64,000 nucleotides of DNA from Posidoniimonas corsicana (GCF_007859765.1 NZ_SIHJ01000001.1:3389156-3453155), one strand, 5' to 3'. Positions 53,430 through 61,753 are shown, counted from the stretch's first letter. Program-made: numbers and translations. Notes: generated by a model not told the origin, from the letters alone.

Positions 53430-54632
53430 ATGACACGTCAATTCAATCTCGCAGCGGTATTCTTGCTATTGGTGCTCATTCTAACCGCCCTAGCCTGCGG
53501 GCGTGTGACGGCCAGCGACGCGAAGCCCGAACCCGCGCCGGCCAGCAAGTCGATGTGGGACTTCCAGCCAGAGCTGACGGTGGGCGACGCCGCTCCCTCA
53601 CTCGCCATCGAGCACTGGGTGCACGATGGCGGAGGGCGGTACCCCCACACGACCGAATTCGAGCCCGGCAAAGTCTATGTCGTCGAGTTCTGGGCAACCT
53701 GGTGCGGGCCCTGCATCGCCGCCATGCCGCACGTGGTCGAACTGCAGAAGGCGACCGCCGACCAGGGAGTTCAGATCATTTCGGTTAGCAATGAACCTCT
53801 TGAGCTCGTGGCGGCAATGATGGAGAAGCCGGTCCCCAGCGGCGAGGGCAAGACGTACAACGAGCTCACCTCCTCGTACTGCCTGACAACCGACCCGGAT
53901 AGCTCGGTATGGGACGCCTACATGAAGCCGTCGGGAAGCTCGGGGATTCCCAACGCTTTCGTCGTTGGCAATGACGGCAAGATCGAGTGGGTGGGGCACC
54001 CGATGGCTCTCGATGATCCGCTCCAGCAGGTGCTCGCGGACAGTTGGGACCGCGACGCATTCGCGGACGAGTTTCTAACGCAGAAGCGGCTGCAGGCGGC
54101 CGCCACAAGCATCAGGAGCGTCGCACTGCAGGGAGACCTTGAGCGCGCGAGGTCGATGCTCAAGGAGCTAGTCGAGACGGCGCCCACGGCCGCCCTGGGC
54201 GAGCAGGCGTCGCAGCTGGACGCGATGCTGCGGTCGATCGAGTTCCAGAACGCGCTGCGGGGTGAGCCACAGAAGGCGATCGCGATGCTCACCAACTTGA
54301 TCGAGGACGCCGACGACAAGGCGTCGAAGACAATGGAGCTATCGGTTGCGGTGCTGCACGCGGCCACGCCCGCCGGTCAGGTAGATCCGACCGTAGTGGA
54401 GTCGATGCTGGGGCACATCGGCACGGCGCTAGACGGGCAGCCGGGCCGGTACCAGCTTGGCTTAATGCTGATAACGTCGGAGCTACGCCAGCTTACCGGC
54501 GACCTGGACGGGGCGATCGCGGCCGTCAAGCAGGCGATCGACGCCGTCGGCCCCGATAGCCCACAGGCGTCGCGCCTCGAGGGGCAACTCAAAAAACTCC
54601 AGCAAAAGCAGTCCGCGGAGGGAGAGGGCTAG
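53430..54632 (+). CDS. TlpA/ResA-like thioredoxin-fold protein with helical C-terminal extension
   Basis: A 400-residue envelope protein. The N-terminus is a signal or anchor sequence (LAAVFLLLVLILTALACG). Cys23 could be lipidated, but the box ALAC is atypical. Residues of about 45-210 form a thioredoxin fold of the AhpC/TSA-ResA type with VVEFWATWCGPCIAAMPHV (Cys92, Cys95), IISVSNEP and SGIPNAFVVGNDGKIEWVGH, which contains the cis-Pro. The last 180 residues are helical with TPR-like spacing (ALQGDLERARSMLKELVETA, LTGDLDGAIAAVKQAID). It may keep cysteines of exported proteins reduced. GAGGA lies seven bases ahead of the start. It is last in the forward unit behind the sigma factor. Confidence 0.85.
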   Translation: MTRQFNLAAVFLLLVLILTALACGRVTASDAKPEPAPASKSMWDFQPELTVGDAAPSLAIEHWVHDGGGRYPHTTEFEPGKVYVVEFWATWCGPCIAAMPHVVELQKATADQGVQIISVSNEPLELVAAMMEKPVPSGEGKTYNELTSSYCLTTDPDSSVWDAYMKPSGSSGIPNAFVVGNDGKIEWVGHPMALDDPLQQVLADSWDRDAFADEFLTQKRLQAAATSIRSVALQGDLERARSMLKELVETAPTAALGEQASQLDAMLRSIEFQNALRGEPQKAIAMLTNLIEDADDKASKTMELSVAVLHAATPAGQVDPTVVESMLGHIGTALDGQPGRYQLGLMLITSELRQLTGDLDGAIAAVKQAIDAVGPDSPQASRLEGQLKKLQQKQSAEGEG

Positions 54633-54636
54633 CACC

Positions 54637-54660
54637 GCCGGCGCCGCGGCGGGCGCCGGC
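54637..54660 (+). terminator. Strong GC hairpin after the thioredoxin-like gene
   Basis: GCCGGCGCC (54637-54645) and GGCGCCGGC (54652-54660) form a perfect 9-base stem around GCGGCG, starting four bases after the stop. No U-run follows, so termination may need Rho or be partial. Confidence 0.4.
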
Positions 54661-54682
54661 TAGGGGAGGGGCAAACTCTTCG

Positions 54683-54688
54683 TATAAT
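54683..54688 (+). promoter_or_regulatory. Perfect -10 box (TATAAT) ahead of the sensor kinase gene
   Basis: TATAAT at 54683-54688 would give a transcript start near 54695 and a 30-base leader to the ATG at 54725. No good -35 box is present at 16-18 bases, so an activator may be needed. Confidence 0.45.
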
Positions 54689-54724
54689 GAGGCCCCCTCC
54701 CACGAGGCCTGAGACTCCCCCCGC

Positions 54725-56929
54725 ATGAGCAAGTCCCCATTCTCCCGCGTCCCAGGGCGTGCGACGGCTCCCGCTGCGCACATGACCTGGGCGTCCCGCA
54801 CGGTTGCGGGCACCGTGGTCCGCACCCGCTTGTTCCTGAGCCGCCAGCTCTGGGTATGGCCGATCCTGGCCGTCGTGCTGCTGGCCGGGATTGGCTGGAG
54901 CGTGCACGGGTCCATCGAGCGGACGATGGAGGCCAACCTCCGGTCCGAGCTGAAGACCCTGCTCGACGTCGAGGTCGCGATGCTGCGCACCTGGCTGAGC
55001 TCGCAGGAGACCAACGCCAAGAGCACCGCCAGCGACGCCGAGGTGCGCCAGCTGGTGTCTCAGATCGCGGCGGCCAGCCTCGCCGCGGCCCCCACCGAGC
55101 CGGACATCGCCGAACTAACCGCCCAGCTCACGCGGCAGCTGCAGCCGGTGCTCAACGCCCACGACTACGAGGCCTACTTCATCGCGACGCGGAGCAAGGT
55201 GCTGGCGTCGGGGCGCAAGGAGGTCGTTGGCATGGCGGTGCCCACCGCCTTTCATGAGACGTTCGACCGAGTCTTCGACGGCGAGACCACCGTCACGCCC
55301 CCCTACCCGAGCATCCTCCCCCAACGCGACCTGACAGGGCGCGAGCTGCTGGGGGTGCCGGTGATGCTGATCCTTGCGCCGGTGGTGGACGACAATCTGC
55401 AGACGGTCGCCGTGCTGGGCCTGCAGCTCCGCCCGGAGAAGGGTTTCACACGCATCCTCCAGTTCGGCCGCCTTGGCAACTCGGGCGAGACCTACGCCTT
55501 CAACGAGGAAGGCCTGATGCTGTCCAACAGCCGCTTCGGAGAGGAGCTCGTGCTGCTGGGGCTGCTCCCCGACCTCCCCGAGTCGGAGTCGATCCTGCAG
55601 CTGCTGGTGCGAGACCCCGGCGGCGACATGACGCGCGGCTACCGCCCCACGGTACGTCGCACGGAGCTGCCGCCTACGCACATGGTGCAAGAGGCCATTG
55701 CCGGGCGCCCCGCAACCAACGTTGCGGGGTACAGCGACTACCGCGGGGTAAAGGTCGTCGGCGCGTGGGAGTGGCTGGACCAGTACCACTTTGGCGTCGC
55801 CACCGAGGTCGACTACGCCGAGGCGTTCCGCCCCCTGGCGATACTCAAGCGGACCTTCTGGGGGCTCCTACTGCTCCTGGCAGCAAGTTCAATCGCCATC
55901 TTCGTGTTCACGCTGCTGGTCGCCCGCGCCCAGCGTCGGGCTCGCGAGGCGGCGATTGAGGCCCGCGAGTTGGGGCAGTACAAACTTGAGGAGAAGTTGG
56001 GCGAGGGCGCGATGGGCGTCGTCTACCGGGGCCGGCACGCGATGCTCCGTCGCCCGACCGCCATCAAGCTCATCGACGCCGACAAGGTCACCGAAACATC
56101 TGTCGAGCGTTTCGAGCGCGAGGTCCAGATCACCGGCAACCTGAACCACCCCAACACGGTCGCTATCTACGACTACGGACGCACGCCCGAGGGCGTGTTC
56201 TACTACGCCATGGAGTACCTGGACGGCATCAACCTCCAGGCGCTAATCGACAAGTACGGCCCCCAGCCGGCCGGCAGGGTGGTGTACATACTCCGCCAGG
56301 TCTGCGGGTCGCTGTTCGAGGCGCACTCGGCCGGCCTGGTGCACCGCGACATCAAGCCCGCCAATATCATGCTCAACCGCCGCGGCGGCGAAGGCGACGT
56401 CGTCAAGGTGCTCGACTTCGGGCTCGTCAAGGACCGTGAGAACCGGTACGCCCGCGACAACGGCGGGATGGCCGGCACGCCGCTGTACATGTCGCCCGAG
56501 GCGATCCAGACGCCCGACGCCGTCAACGCCTGCAGTGACCTCTACGCGGTAGGGGCCGTCGGGTACTTCCTGCTCACCGGGCGGCCCGTGTTCGAGTCCG
56601 AGGACCTCGTAACCCTGTGCCGGATGCACGCGGTCGAACAGCCGGCGGACCCGTCGGTGCGTCTGGGCAAGCCGTTCGCGGCCGACGTCGTGCACGCGAT
56701 TCTGTCGTGCCTGGAAAAAGACCGCGCCCGCCGTCCACAAACCGCTCGCGACCTGGCCAACATGCTGGACCGCTGCGAGTGCTCCCAGGACTGGTCCGTC
56801 GATCGGGCAGACATGTGGTGGAGCCGGCACGAGCGGGGGATGCCCCAAGAATCTGGCGCCGCCGCCCCTCCGGCTCACGTCAACGGTTCCAACCATTCGG
56901 ACATGCAGCAGACGATCGACCTTTCGTGA
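54725..56929 (+). CDS. Membrane Ser/Thr protein kinase with extracytoplasmic Cache-like sensor
   Basis: A 734-residue protein with the sensor first and kinase last. Membrane helix 1 is at about residues 40-60 (LWVWPILAVVLLAGIGWSVH). A Cache-like sensor occupies about 65-375, with YEAYFIATRSKVLASGRKEV and GNSGETYAFNEEGLMLSNSR typical of dCache folds. Membrane helix 2 is at about 378-400. The Hanks-type kinase spans about 417-690. It has the Gly-rich loop LGEGAMGVVYRG, AIKLI (ATP Lys), HRDIKPANIML (catalytic Asp542), DFGLVKD (Asp564) and GTPLYMSPEA. All catalytic residues are present. Most bacterial PknB-type kinases carry the kinase at the N-terminus, so the order is reversed here, as in a histidine kinase. 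It senses a small ligand outside the cytoplasmic membrane and phosphorylates unknown cytoplasmic targets. Confidence 0.93.
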   Translation: MSKSPFSRVPGRATAPAAHMTWASRTVAGTVVRTRLFLSRQLWVWPILAVVLLAGIGWSVHGSIERTMEANLRSELKTLLDVEVAMLRTWLSSQETNAKSTASDAEVRQLVSQIAAASLAAAPTEPDIAELTAQLTRQLQPVLNAHDYEAYFIATRSKVLASGRKEVVGMAVPTAFHETFDRVFDGETTVTPPYPSILPQRDLTGRELLGVPVMLILAPVVDDNLQTVAVLGLQLRPEKGFTRILQFGRLGNSGETYAFNEEGLMLSNSRFGEELVLLGLLPDLPESESILQLLVRDPGGDMTRGYRPTVRRTELPPTHMVQEAIAGRPATNVAGYSDYRGVKVVGAWEWLDQYHFGVATEVDYAEAFRPLAILKRTFWGLLLLLAASSIAIFVFTLLVARAQRRAREAAIEARELGQYKLEEKLGEGAMGVVYRGRHAMLRRPTAIKLIDADKVTETSVERFEREVQITGNLNHPNTVAIYDYGRTPEGVFYYAMEYLDGINLQALIDKYGPQPAGRVVYILRQVCGSLFEAHSAGLVHRDIKPANIMLNRRGGEGDVVKVLDFGLVKDRENRYARDNGGMAGTPLYMSPEAIQTPDAVNACSDLYAVGAVGYFLLTGRPVFESEDLVTLCRMHAVEQPADPSVRLGKPFAADVVHAILSCLEKDRARRPQTARDLANMLDRCECSQDWSVDRADMWWSRHERGMPQESGAAAPPAHVNGSNHSDMQQTIDLS

Positions 56930-57016
56930 CGCAGGACGGGCAGTCCGCTGCGATGTGAACGCCTCCGGCGGCTGCCCGCACTAGACAGATTCGATCGAAC
57001 GGCCCTGAAACGCTAA

Positions 57017-57056
57017 ACGCCCGGCCGCCGATAGTTCGGCGCCGGGCGTCCGTTTG
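57017..57056 (+). terminator. Rho-independent terminator of the kinase gene
   Basis: ACGCCCGG plus CGCCG (57017-57030, one bulged C) pairs with CGGCG plus CCGGGCGT (57037-57049) and is followed by CCGTTTGTT. Confidence 0.75.
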
Positions 57057-57088
57057 TTAGCGAGATCGGCCTGGAAAGAAGCCGTGGG

Positions 57089-57163
<75 letters not shown>

Positions 57164-57235
57164 TCGCTGGCGGGGCGGTTAACCCCTGACCAAAAAACTA
57201 ATACTACCTAGGCCCCGAATCTCCATCAAGAGGTG

Positions 57236-57664
57236 TTACCCGTCGGATGGTTCGCGGTTTTTTTCCATAGTGATGCAGTTCCCGGCCTCGTTGTGCTCCA
57301 CCCGGGTCATGTAGGCGTTGATCAGCATCATGCCCCGTCCGCCGTGGCAGGACAGGCCCTCGGCGGTTGTGCAGTCGGCCACCTCTCCGGGCTGGAACCC
57401 GTCACCCTCGTCCCGGATACGGATCCAGAACGACTCCTCGCTGAGCTTGCACTCAACCTCGACCGACTTCTCCTCATTTAGCTTATTGCCGTGCCGGATC
57501 GCGTTGGAGAGCGACTCCTCTAGCGCCATCTGGACGCCAAAGTAGTCTCGCCCGTCCCACCCGCGTTTCTTGAGCTCAGCGAGGATCTCGTCCATCAACG
57601 GGAGGTGGGCGCCCCGCTGGCTGGCGAGTGTCACGTCGGTAGTCCAAGCCCATTCTTGACCCAC
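57236..57664 (-). CDS. RsbW/SpoIIAB-like anti-sigma factor (HATPase_c serine kinase)
   Basis: A 142-residue GHKL-type ATPase. The N box is QMALEESLSNAIRHGNKL, the G1 box is IRDEGDGFQPGEV, and the G2-like loop is SCHGGRGMMLINAYM, followed by the terminal strand VEHNEAGNCITMEK. Such proteins bind a sigma factor or other target and phosphorylate a STAS antagonist on serine. The STAS gene lies 153 bases upstream on the same strand, which makes a partner-switching module likely. I take the GTG at 57664 (GAGG nine bases ahead) over a TTG at 57679. No cognate sigma factor gene is adjacent. The target is unknown. Confidence 0.88.
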   Translation of the reverse strand: MGQEWAWTTDVTLASQRGAHLPLMDEILAELKKRGWDGRDYFGVQMALEESLSNAIRHGNKLNEEKSVEVECKLSEESFWIRIRDEGDGFQPGEVADCTTAEGLSCHGGRGMMLINAYMTRVEHNEAGNCITMEKNREPSDG

Positions 57665-57764
57665 AGGGATCGACCTCAAGCAAGCTGCGGCGGTTCGCGT
57701 GATCAGCGGTGGTGCTTGGCGTCTTGCCGGGGACGAGGCGTCGGATCGTGACTTCCTCGCTCTT

Positions 57765-57773
57765 ATTATAGCA
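57765..57773 (-). promoter_or_regulatory. Extended -10 promoter ahead of the HATPase gene
   Basis: On the minus strand TGCTATAAT (57773-57765) is a perfect extended -10 element (TGn followed by TATAAT). It lies 100 bases before the GTG at 57664, between the STAS and HATPase genes. No -35 box is visible, as is usual for extended -10 promoters. It suggests the kinase can be made without its antagonist. Confidence 0.5.
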
Positions 57774-57817
57774 CCCGACGGGGGCCGGCGGCTGGTCGGG
57801 GAGGCGTTTGCCCGCGG

Positions 57818-58171
57818 TTATAGCACCGCCAGGGCGTCCGCCTCGTCGTCCTTGATCTTGAACAGCTTGGTCAGCTTGGTGATCGCGAACACCTCGTAGA
57901 TCTCGGGGCGGATGTTCGTGAGGATCAGCTCCGCCCGGTGGTTCTTCACCTTCTTCTCGAAGCTGATCAGCTTGCCGAGGGCCGCACTGGACAGGAACTC
58001 GACATTCGAGAAATTCAGCACAATCTTCTTGCGTTCTTCTCGCTCGACCAGGTCGAAGAGCTCTTGCCCCAGTTCCTGGATCTCTTCCTCATCAATGATC
58101 TTCGAATCGGCGAATGTCACCACCGTGACCGAACCGGACTCGCTGAGCTTAACGCGGCGAAATGTGCTCAT
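57818..58171 (-). CDS. STAS-domain anti-sigma factor antagonist
   Basis: A 117-residue STAS protein of the SpoIIAA/RsbV type: VTVVTFADSKIIDEEEIQEL, KKIVLNFSNVEFLSSAALGK and HRAELILTNIRPEIYEVFAI. The phospho-accepting serine should be Ser61 or Ser62 in EFLSSAALGK. Unphosphorylated it would bind the HATPase encoded just downstream and free that protein's target. The ATG at 58171 is chosen. A TTG at 58183 would place the ribosome binding site too close. The protein lacks extra domains, so the upstream signal must come from a separate phosphatase not seen in this window. Confidence 0.93.
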   Translation of the reverse strand: MSTFRRVKLSESGSVTVVTFADSKIIDEEEIQELGQELFDLVEREERKKIVLNFSNVEFLSSAALGKLISFEKKVKNHRAELILTNIRPEIYEVFAITKLTKLFKIKDDEADALAVL

Positions 58172-58298
58172 CTCGAACTGCAACCTTCAACCGAACTTGA
58201 CGTAAACCGACTGGCGCAAAACCTTTGGGTCGATCATACCGGAGGCGACCCCGGTGTCAAGCGAATCCGGCGGCGGTGTGGTCCCGCCTCCCGACCGG

Positions 58299-58592
58299 CT
58301 AGTCGGGTTTCTTCATCGCGAGGCTGTGCAGGATCAGCACCGATCCCACAGAGATCAGGCACCAGCCGAGCCATTCGGGCGGCTTCACGGTCTTGCGGGC
58401 GCCGGTGATCCCCGCGGCGGTGCTCGAGATCGCAAGGGTCGGGGGCGCGCCGCCCTGCGCGACCGCGGCCGGCTTGGCCAGCATCTGGGTCACCTCGGGG
58501 GTGAGCACAAACGACGACACCATCCGCAGCTGCATGCCGATGAGCACCAGCAGGATGCCGGCAAAGAAGTACTGGTTACGATTCAGTTCCAT
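58299..58592 (-). CDS. Small membrane protein, two helices
   Basis: A 97-residue protein. Helix 1 lies at about residues 8-28 (YFFAGILLVLIGMQLRMVSS) and helix 2 near the C-terminus (WLGWCLISVGSVLILHSLAM). A hydrophilic Ala/Pro/Thr loop of about 45 residues separates them. The start at 58592 is the only ATG that gives a clean first helix. The upstream in-frame extension is Arg/Cys-rich and not protein-like. I do not recognise the family. It lies 127 bases ahead of the STAS gene on the same strand. Confidence 0.65.
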   Translation of the reverse strand: MELNRNQYFFAGILLVLIGMQLRMVSSFVLTPEVTQMLAKPAAVAQGGAPPTLAISSTAAGITGARKTVKPPEWLGWCLISVGSVLILHSLAMKKPD

Positions 58593-58816
58593 GGCGCCGA
58601 CCGCCCTTGCTCGGTTCCAAAGCGTTTGAACAGGACAACCGCGCCTACCGGGCGCGGTCGGAGCGGCGGCGGGCCTGCCCCGCGTCGCTCTACACCATAG
58701 GCATCGACGAGCGGACGTCCTTGCAACAAACTGCGCGCGAGGATAGGGCATCGCCCGGACGTAGCGTGCGTGCGGCGCATCCGGGTTTTGCGGGCGGCTC
58801 CTACGCGCGGCGTCAG

Positions 58817-59104
58817 CTACTCTGAACTGCGGCCCGGCAGCAGCTGGTTAACGCTATCGCCCACCGCGTCCTTCTTCAGCTCATCATCGCCGGACTTGAT
58901 CACAGCCGCCGCCAGCTCGGGGCGCTTGGCCCAATCGCCCGCCCCGAAATCCCGCACGTCGACATAGGTGTCCTCAAGCGTGTGCGAGACCTTGGGGACC
59001 ACCCGCCACCCCGACTCCGCCCGCAGGACGTGGTACGATCCGGCCAGGTGGTACAGGCCGAAACCGGCGACGACGCCCAACAGGAACGCGTAGATCTTGC
59101 CCAT
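58817..59104 (-). CDS. Small membrane-anchored conserved protein
   Basis: A 95-residue protein with an N-terminal membrane segment (KIYAFLLGVVAGFGLYHLAG) and a short soluble domain (YHVLRAESGWRVVPKVSHTL, then DTYVDVRDFGAGDWAKRPEL). GAGG lies eight bases before the ATG. The pattern GWRVVPKxxxTLEDTYVDVR has the look of a conserved family, which I have seen only as hypothetical planctomycete proteins. It is on the same strand as the two-helix protein, 224 bases upstream of it. Confidence 0.7.
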   Translation of the reverse strand: MGKIYAFLLGVVAGFGLYHLAGSYHVLRAESGWRVVPKVSHTLEDTYVDVRDFGAGDWAKRPELAAAVIKSGDDELKKDAVGDSVNQLLPGRSSE

Positions 59105-59261
59105 GGTTGCCTCTTCCCAATCGGGTTGTAGCGGATATCGGGCTAGGTCGGGCGGGCGGCCGCCACTATCCTAAGCGCCTCCGGCAGGCCTAACCGCCCC
59201 CGGCGGGCGGATCCGGACCGCCCCTGAGTCATTCCCTCTAGTCTAGCCCGATATTGCCAAG

Positions 59262-60848
59262 ATGATTCCCCCCAGAGCCATGATTCGCGTCTGCCGCCGG
59301 GCGGGCTCGCGTTGGAAAGTCGCGGACTCAACGGGGGCCGACCTGACCGGCGTGCAGCTGCTCACACGCGCCCTCGTGCTGCGGCGGATGCTCCGGAGGG
59401 AGCTGCTCGGCGACGACGAGCGCTACGTCGGGGTGCTGCTGCCGCCATCGCTGGGGGGCGCGGTGGTCAACGCGTCGCTGGCTCTGGACCGGCGCGTCAC
59501 CGCTAACCTCAACTACTCCGCGTCGTCGACGGTGCTGAACAAGTGCATCGCCAAGGCCGGCATCCGGCACGTGCTCACGAGCGAAAAGCTCTTGAGCAAA
59601 GTGGACCTGCAGCTCGACTCGAATGTCGTCTGCCTGGAAGACCTGGCGCCCAAGGTCTCGACCACCGACAAGCTGCTCGGCGCTGCGGCCGCCTACGCCA
59701 TGCCGGCGGGCCTGCTCGACAAGATGCTCGGGCTGGACCGCGCCAACGAAGACGATGAACTTACGGTGCTGTTCACTTCCGGCTCGACCGGCGACCCCAA
59801 GGGCGTGGTGCTCACCCACCGCAACGTGGCGACCAACGTCTACGGCATGGAGAAGGCGATCCAGTTGAGCGAGAAGGACATCCTGCTCGGGATCCTCCCC
59901 TTCTTCCACGCGTTCGGGTACACCGTGACGCTCTGGGGCCCGCTGATGCTGGGCGTCCGCGCGGCCTACCACACCAACCCACTCGAGCCGAGGCAGGTGG
60001 GCAAGCTCGCCGGCGCGCGTGGCGCGACCATCCTGCTCAGCACGCCCACGTTCCTACGCTCGTACATGAAGCGTTGCTCGACGGACGACTTCAAGTCGCT
60101 CGAGATCGTCGTTGTCGGCGCCGAGAAGCTCCCGCAGGACCTGTCCGACCGGTTCGAGGCCAAGTTCGGGGTCCGACCGATCGAGGGCTACGGAGCAACC
60201 GAGCTCTCGCCCCTCGTGTCCGTCAACATCCCACCCACGCGCAAACGCAGCGACGAGGTCGGGCTCGTCGAGGGGAGCGTCGGCAAGCCACTCCCGGAGG
60301 TGAAGGCCAAGATCGTTAACCCCGAGACGATGGAGCCGCTTGGGACCGGCGAGGACGGGATGCTGCTCGTCACCGGGCCCAACCTGATGAAGGGCTACTT
60401 CAACGACGACGCCAAAACGGCCGAGGTGGTCCACGACGGCTGGTACGTCACCGGCGACATCGCGCGACTCGACGAGCAGGGGTTCATCCACATCACGGGT
60501 CGCCAGAGCCGATTCTCAAAGATCGCCGGCGAGATGGCGCCCCACGTCACTATTGAGGACGCGATCCAGTCGTTCGTCGCCGGCGAAGACGACGAATCGG
60601 TGCGGGCGGTGGTGTCGGCGGTCCCGGACGCCAAGAAGGGCGAACGGCTGGTGGTTCTGCACCTGCCAATGGACAAGACGCCCGACGACGTCCGCGCCCA
60701 CCTCGCCAAGCAGGGGCTGCCCAACCTGTGGATCCCCAGCGCCGACAGCTTCGTGCAGGTCGACGAGCTGCCGTTGCTTGGATCCGGGAAGCTGGACCTG
60801 AAGCGGCTCGCACAGCTTGCGCTGGAGCTGAGCCCCCCGCGAGATTAA
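59262..60848 (+). CDS. Aas-like acyl-[ACP] synthetase / AMP-dependent ligase
   Basis: A 528-residue adenylate-forming enzyme. It shows LLPPSLGGAVVNASLAL, the P-loop LFTSGSTGDPKGVVLTHRN (about 170-188), LPFFHAFGYTVTLWGPLMLG, GYGATELSPLVSVN and YVTGDIARLDEQGFIHITGR. The C-terminal GEMAPHVTIEDAI and LGSGKLDLKRL contain the catalytic Lys. The order and the GEM..LGSGK ending match the acyl-ACP synthetase half of Aas, which recycles lysophosphatidylethanolamine. The PlsC-like acyltransferase half is absent, so it may activate fatty acids for another acyltransferase. Its stop codon lies in a TTAA that also holds the stop of the convergent gene. Confidence 0.87.
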   Translation: MIPPRAMIRVCRRAGSRWKVADSTGADLTGVQLLTRALVLRRMLRRELLGDDERYVGVLLPPSLGGAVVNASLALDRRVTANLNYSASSTVLNKCIAKAGIRHVLTSEKLLSKVDLQLDSNVVCLEDLAPKVSTTDKLLGAAAAYAMPAGLLDKMLGLDRANEDDELTVLFTSGSTGDPKGVVLTHRNVATNVYGMEKAIQLSEKDILLGILPFFHAFGYTVTLWGPLMLGVRAAYHTNPLEPRQVGKLAGARGATILLSTPTFLRSYMKRCSTDDFKSLEIVVVGAEKLPQDLSDRFEAKFGVRPIEGYGATELSPLVSVNIPPTRKRSDEVGLVEGSVGKPLPEVKAKIVNPETMEPLGTGEDGMLLVTGPNLMKGYFNDDAKTAEVVHDGWYVTGDIARLDEQGFIHITGRQSRFSKIAGEMAPHVTIEDAIQSFVAGEDDESVRAVVSAVPDAKKGERLVVLHLPMDKTPDDVRAHLAKQGLPNLWIPSADSFVQVDELPLLGSGKLDLKRLAQLALELSPPRD

Positions 60849-61753
60849 CGCCCCGCCACTTCTTCCGGCTGCTGCAGCCTGGCCAGGCGGATCGGCCCCG
60901 CGGCGGGGTCCACCGACGCGTGCCGCGCGGCCGTCTCGCGGCACAGCACGGCAAGTTCTTCGCGGGTCTTGTCGTCGACCTTGTCGAGCCGCTGCGCCAG
61001 GTTGAGCAGTCCGTCGGGGCGCTGCTCGGCGGTGCGGGAGAACGTCGACACGAACTTCATCGTCTCGGTGAAGTTGTGGTCCGCCGATTTGACCAGCAGC
61101 GGCTTGAGCGTCTTTGCGATCAACTCGGTGCCGACATGCTCGAACCGGACAAATGAGTCTAGCCGCGCTGTCACGTAGTCGCGGCCGTCGGACTCGCGCC
61201 GCGACGCGGAGCGCAGCACCAGGACGCAGTGGGCGTCGATCGGTTCGGGCATCGGTCCGGCTTGGTACTGGCCGTCGGCGAACACCACGACCGTGTTGCG
61301 TGAATCGGGCTGGTAGTCGGCGTGCATCACACGCAGCGCGCCCTCCGCGCCCGCGCCGTCTTCGGCGTGGAACCGGTCTTCGGCGTGCCGCGTGAGCGAC
61401 AGCTTGCTGACGCCCATCAGGTTCCAGACGTTGACCACCACCTCGGGGTGCTGCGAGAGGAAGTTGAACACCTGCGGGTCGCAGTCGAACGCGTGCGTCG
61501 GCGACCGGCGAAACAGGCTCGCCTTGCGCACCACGTACTGCGTTAGCCGCTGATCCTGGCGGGACAGCTTCGCCCACGGGATCTCACCACGCGCCTGCTC
61601 CATGACGTCGCGGCTCGAAGAGCCGTCCGCCACTTGGTTTGCAGCCGTGGCCCCGCTCGCGGCAAGGCCGAACGCCACGACGAAAGCGGCCGGCAGACCG
61701 ACCCTGATAGCGCGGACCAGCCGCGGCGCGCAATGCGTCTCACTCAACGCCAT
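60845..61753 (-). CDS. Conserved exported planctomycete protein
   Basis: A 302-residue protein with a signal peptide (VRAIRVGLPAAFVVAFGLAASGATAA). The mature part is all-helical at both ends and beta-rich in the middle: IPWAKLSRQDQRLTQYVVRK, FDCDPQVFNFLSQHPEVVVN, VWNLMGVSKLSL, VVVFADGQYQAGPMPEPIDA and YVTARLDSFVRFEHVGTELI. I recognise the style as a planctomycete-conserved exported family of unknown function, possibly lipid-related given the middle barrel-like strands, but this is a guess. GGGGG lies six bases ahead of the ATG. It overlaps the acyl-synthetase gene tail to tail by four bases. Confidence 0.75.
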   Translation of the reverse strand: MALSETHCAPRLVRAIRVGLPAAFVVAFGLAASGATAANQVADGSSSRDVMEQARGEIPWAKLSRQDQRLTQYVVRKASLFRRSPTHAFDCDPQVFNFLSQHPEVVVNVWNLMGVSKLSLTRHAEDRFHAEDGAGAEGALRVMHADYQPDSRNTVVVFADGQYQAGPMPEPIDAHCVLVLRSASRRESDGRDYVTARLDSFVRFEHVGTELIAKTLKPLLVKSADHNFTETMKFVSTFSRTAEQRPDGLLNLAQRLDKVDDKTREELAVLCRETAARHASVDPAAGPIRLARLQQPEEVAGR

